DNA from: Sclerurus mexicanus
Taxonomy: Eukaryota > Chordata > Aves > Passeriformes > Furnariidae
Assembly (NCBI GenBank): GCA_013396755.1
Contig: VWZF01006664.1
Location: 97,070-161,069 of the forward strand
Reading direction: 5' to 3'
DNA: 64,000 nt
Shown: piece after piece, positions 62,001-64,000 of the stretch
How the letters are laid out: each line of letters starts with the position of its first letter
Position numbering within the stretch: position 1 is the stretch's first letter
Made by a program: the position numbers and the translations under genes
The notes under the pieces: generated by a model
What the model saw: the letters and a program-made list of their open reading frames with translations, nothing else
Databases searched by the model: none
Told to the model about the DNA's origin: nothing

Positions 62001-64000
62001 TACCTAAAGTTCAGCTTTTAAATTGTTTCCCTAGTTCTGGGAAACAGGATGGACAAATACAGAGTATAAAAACTTTTTTGCTAGCAAAGTCAGCCACCAA
62101 ATTAGAATTATGATAGATTATGTTGTGTGCACAAGGACTGCTTTTCATCCTGGACAAAAGCTTGTCATGCCTGGGAGCTAATTTGTCCAAGTCCTTTGTA
62201 AAGGTAAACTCTACCCATAAGTAGAGAATTACACACTTTATGAACATATAAAAGTGAAACTATTTGTGCTAACACATTATCAATAAAATGACAGTCACAG
62301 GTGGCAGAAAGATTTTCCACATACGCTTTGTCACAGAGTTGGCAAGAAATTGTCTTTAACGGGAGTACTTGAGCTGAAGTATCCGCTTCTTAAAAATCAA
62401 AACGTAGTAAAAAAGCATTCAAAACTGTTGAACAAAAATCCAAGCACATACACTCAAATGTATAGATTTCTATATTCTAAGAGAGAAGATAGTGAAAATA
62501 TTTGTAAAGCTGAGAAAAATATAGTCTGAACCAAAATATGTCCAACTGCTGCACAAAAACACTTACAACCCTCACTTAACTCATTTTAACAAAGCTACAG
62601 GTGCAAAATCACAACCTTCATGCAAGGGACATCTTTAAATATAGTTCTGGTCAAAAAATATTCCACCCAAAAAAAGCCATGCTGACATTTACTGGTTTAA
62701 ACTGCAGTAAACTGCAGACTTGCTGCAGTACTTAATTCTTGTTCACAGTGAAAAGCTCATCATCTCAGTTGTACTTCTGTGTGCCAGAAGGAACGTTCAT
62801 CTCTTCCACATTCTGATTAGGTCGGTGACTATCAATTGGCTCTAAGGGAAAGCCTCATTCCACAGCAGAGCTGCAAAATATTTTCTGTAAACTCACCTGG
62901 ACTTCAAAGAAAAAAGAAGAGCACAAGCGATACCAGGACATCCTGTGCTCCACTGCTCCTACGCCTTCTCCACTGTTTCTTAGAATTGAGGTTGATTTGT
63001 AGCCTGCATTTAGGCAGCTTTAGTTTCCAGGCCTTGGACAATGTTGTCACAACATGCCAAAAAAAAGCTTTCTCACTCTACGGGATGTTTCTCCCACCTG
63101 CTTCCCATGGAAACGCTTTAAACAGGTATTATTCTATTAATACATCAGAGTTACTAAGTGAGCATTAAACTAACACCTAGGCAACCTAAAAATTTGTTGG
63201 AGATACTTACTGCAGCTACACTTGCTTTGAAACTCCTCTTTAGCTCCAAGGGGGTTGGTTTTGCTGCTGTGTAAACTGGGTTACACAGCTAGTGTGACTT
63301 GTGAAGGAACACACATTGAGGAGGGTATATTGTCATATATCCTGTAGTATTCCATCTAATCTTTTTTATCTGAATACTCCTCAGAAGAAGCACATGAATT
63401 TCTAGGCATAATGTTACTCTTTTTGTAAGAAGTGACAGAATCTCAGACTAAAAGTGCTTCAGTGGTGCTGAAATTCCATATATATACAGTTCCCAAGATG
63501 GAAAAACCTTTCAATGAGAATTTTTGCCTGAAACCTTGCTTTCTATCAGCGAGGGGTTGAAATTACACAGAGATTAAACCTTGCATGTGTAATCACTTCC
63601 AAACCCAAGCTTTTCACCAGCTTTTTCACTCTGTGAGAAGTTCCACCCTCAGCTCATTCTCAGGCATATGCTGCCCCAAACCAGCCCAGTTTTTCTGCAT
63701 GCCACAGATTACAAAGCCCAAGGAGAAGGGGACAAAAAAAAAAGGAAAAATAAAAAAAGGGGGCAGGTTNATCCCACAAGGACAGGGGGGATCCCACGGG
63801 TGGGATTCCATAAGGTTAGGGACCTCATAAGGGCTGGGAGACTCCATAAAGACAGGGAGACCCCACAAGGACAGTTCCCCCCAGCACAGCCCCCGCTCAC
63901 CTGCCGAGCTCCCGGCCGGGGCTGAGGCTGTAGCGCTGCTGGAAGGGCTCGGTGCGGATGGGCGTGCAGATCTCGGCCAGGAACCCCCCGCGCCGGCGGG
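43732..64000 (-). CDS. STK17A: STK17A (DRAK1) serine/threonine kinase 17A; seven exons, 5' end beyond window
   Basis: Exons in gene order: 64000-63901 (partial), 57302-57090, 51113-50969, 45944-45818, 45114-45066, 44949-44770 and 44065-43732. They join in frame to 381 visible codons with GT-AG introns throughout. The kinase domain is complete. It has a glycine-rich loop GRGKFAVV across the exon 1/2 junction, ATP-binding Lys54 (visible numbering) in EFAAKF, catalytic loop HLDLKPQN with Asp150, DFG at 171-173 and APE at 195-197. HLD in place of HRD is typical of DAPK-family kinases. The C-terminal end KRFKFEEPLLQEIPGEFIY is diagnostic of STK17A rather than STK17B. The human protein is 414 aa, so roughly 30-40 N-terminal residues are missing. 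Known role: DAPK-related pro-apoptotic kinase, largely nuclear, that can phosphorylate myosin light chain. It is convergent with COA1. Confidence 0.97.
44066..44769 (-). other. STK17A: STK17A intron 6
   Basis: Bounded by GTAAGT and ctctgcag in gene direction. It contains the 25-bp tandem duplication. Confidence 0.9.
44269..44317. repeat. Tandem duplication of 25 bp
   Basis: aaataaaggagttcatggat followed by ccctc at 44269-44293 is repeated immediately at 44294-44317 with one C-to-G change. It lies in the last STK17A intron and is short and recent-looking. Confidence 0.9.
44770..44949 (-). CDS. STK17A: STK17A exon 6 (C-lobe)
   Basis: A 180-nt exon with acceptor aaatttag and donor GTAAGT (44769-44764). 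It encodes SIGVLAYVMLTGISPFLGDD, KQETFLNISQMNVSYSGEDF and DLVSESAVDFIKTLLVKKP, the F-to-H helix region of the kinase C-lobe. Confidence 0.96.
45066..45114 (-). CDS. STK17A: STK17A exon 5 (APE segment, 49-nt small exon)
   Basis: A small exon with acceptor ctcaatag and donor GTAAG encodes PEILSYDPISTATDM plus split codons at both ends. It completes the APE motif and joins to WSIGVLAYVMLTG. It has no stop codon and its phase agrees with both neighbours. Confidence 0.95.
45115..45817 (-). other. STK17A: STK17A intron 4
   Basis: Bounded by GTAAGT and ctcaatag in gene direction. Nothing else recognised. The neighbouring intron 5 (44950-45065) is only 116 bp. Confidence 0.9.
45818..45944 (-). CDS. 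STK17A: STK17A exon 4 (DFG and activation segment)
   Basis: Acceptor ttttcag and donor GTAAGT bound a 127-nt exon encoding PQNILLTRKSPLGDIKIVDF, then GLSRIMKSSEELREIMGTPE and YV. It contains the metal-binding DFG and the start of the GTPEYVAPE segment. The Ala codon of APE is split across the next junction. Confidence 0.96.
45945..50968 (-). other. STK17A: STK17A intron 3
   Basis: About 5 kb, AT-rich, bounded by GTAAG and ttttcag in gene direction. Short GC-richer islands near 46740-47050 and 48540-48800 create open frames without family features. No known repeat recognised. Confidence 0.85.
50969..51113 (-). CDS. STK17A: STK17A exon 3 (hinge to catalytic loop)
   Basis: Acceptor ttccacag and donor GTAAG (50968-50964) bound a 145-nt exon encoding AAGGEIFDQCVAEREEAF, KEKDVKRLMRQILEGVSFL and NNVVHLDLK. 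It ends with the catalytic aspartate and lysine of the HLDLK motif. Confidence 0.96.
51114..57089 (-). other. STK17A: STK17A intron 2
   Basis: About 6 kb, bounded by GTAAGT and ttccacag in gene direction. It carries the tRNA-Ile/CR1 SINE at 56575-56712. A 207-codon sense-strand open frame at 51281-51904 shows no domain. Confidence 0.85.
56575..56712 (-). mobile_element. tRNA-Ile-derived SINE with CR1-like tail (TguSINE1-like)
   Basis: Read on the minus strand, the element starts with a degenerate tRNA-Ile-like head: TAGCTCCGTTGGTTGGAGCA (A-box region, compare tRNA-Ile TTAGCTCAGTTGGTTAGAGC), then a GAGGTTCCAGGG...GATTCCC B-box-like segment. It ends with a CR1-like tail: the + strand reads acagaatgtgctgagttgga, then ggatcatcaagtccagctct. 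SINEs with a tRNA-Ile head and a CR1-X tail are described from passerine birds. The anticodon arm and B box are mutated, so this is not a working tRNA gene. It sits in STK17A intron 2 in the same orientation as the gene. No clear target duplication. Confidence 0.82.
57090..57302 (-). CDS. STK17A: STK17A exon 2 (N-lobe of kinase)
   Basis: Acceptor atttcag and donor GTAAGT (57089-57084) bound a 213-nt exon. It encodes GKFAVVKKCIQKD, the VAIK-type lysine in EFAAKFMRKRRKG, the C-helix region CRMEIIHEIAVLELAQ, and strands leading to the hinge MILVLE(Y). All N-lobe elements expected of the family are present. Confidence 0.96.
58960..59240. promoter_or_regulatory. CpG-containing candidate enhancer in STK17A intron 1
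   Basis: Inside otherwise AT-rich intron 1 there is a sharp change in composition with over ten CpGs, an inverted pair tgcgcc/ggcgca around a 7-base loop (about 58972-58990), a cggccgagctggccagg-type stretch, and a CRE-like tgacgtaat at about 59099-59107. Then come taataataatt and ataattagagc. No protein-coding sign. Confidence 0.3.
63770..63770. other. Ambiguous base N in assembly
   Basis: The only N in the window, between an A-rich/G-rich tract (63734-63766) and the minisatellite. It probably marks an unresolved junction or collapsed repeat rather than a single uncertain base. Confidence 0.85.
63771..63881. repeat. Degenerate GC-rich minisatellite, about six units of 17-20 bp
   Basis: Repeated units built on cc(a/c)(c/t)aagg.(c/t)aggga run from atcccacaaggacagggggg through ccataaggttagggacct and ccataaagacagggagacc to ccacaaggacagttcccc. 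The array ends about 14 bases from the STK17A exon 1 splice donor. One ambiguous base (N) lies at 63770 at its left edge, beside A-rich and G-rich runs. Confidence 0.75.
63901..64000 (-). CDS. STK17A: STK17A exon 1 (partial, runs off window)
   Basis: The donor GTGAGC occupies 63900-63895. The exon is GC-rich and encodes an Arg/Gly-rich start, then GFLAEICTPIRTEPFQQRYS and SLSPGRELG before splicing into the glycine-rich loop. The start codon and 5' UTR lie beyond position 64000. The GC content and CpG density suggest the edge of a promoter CpG island. Confidence 0.93.

Larger units (their letters stand above)
57303..63900 (-). other. STK17A: STK17A intron 1
   Basis: About 6.6 kb, bounded by GTGAGC and atttcag in gene direction. 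It holds the CpG-containing block at 58960-59240, and the minisatellite with an N next to exon 1. Confidence 0.85.

Noticed and set aside
1..64000. CRISPR arrays, operons, prophage or other microbial systems
   Set aside because: Split genes with GT-AG introns, CR1 and SINE elements and low coding density show vertebrate nuclear DNA; no spaced direct-repeat array was seen.

Overview
This window looks like nuclear DNA from a bird, most probably a passerine. It holds two split vertebrate genes with canonical GT-AG introns, CR1 LINE fragments of the avian type, and in the second gene a SINE whose head is a degenerate tRNA-Ile sequence and whose tail resembles a CR1 3' end. That SINE architecture is the one described for passerine TguSINE1-like elements. 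No bacterial, viral or mitochondrial segment was recognised.

Layout. Positions 1-27766 contain no coding exon I can recognise. They hold one CR1 fragment (about 15575-15835), simple repeats, a moderately CpG-enriched block with AT-rich motifs beside it (about 17700-18650), and a few places with splice-like signals. Because COA1 has long 5' untranslated introns in human, part of this stretch may be COA1 5' UTR/intron, but that is inference. COA1 coding exons follow on the + strand (27777-35011, four coding exons, 142 aa, intact), with a poly(A) signal at 35220. An 8.7 kb gap between the coding regions (35012-43731) contains a second CR1 fragment (about 37795-38195, minus orientation) and probably the STK17A 3' UTR. 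STK17A occupies 43732-64000 on the minus strand. All its exons from the glycine-rich loop to the stop codon are present (seven exons), and the first exon runs off the right edge of the window. 381 codons are visible and they encode a complete kinase catalytic domain.

The two genes are convergent, the same arrangement as STK17A/COA1 in human, so this is a conserved syntenic block. The products have unrelated jobs. COA1 (MITRAC15) is a single-pass inner mitochondrial membrane factor for respiratory complex assembly. STK17A (DRAK1) is a DAPK-family serine/threonine kinase linked to apoptosis.

I did not find a new biological system. The points most worth a second look are the intact COA1 (reported eroded in galliform birds), the tRNA-Ile/CR1 SINE in STK17A intron 2, the minisatellite with an ambiguous base just inside STK17A intron 1, two CpG-containing non-coding blocks, and a well-formed candidate exon at 12908-12953.
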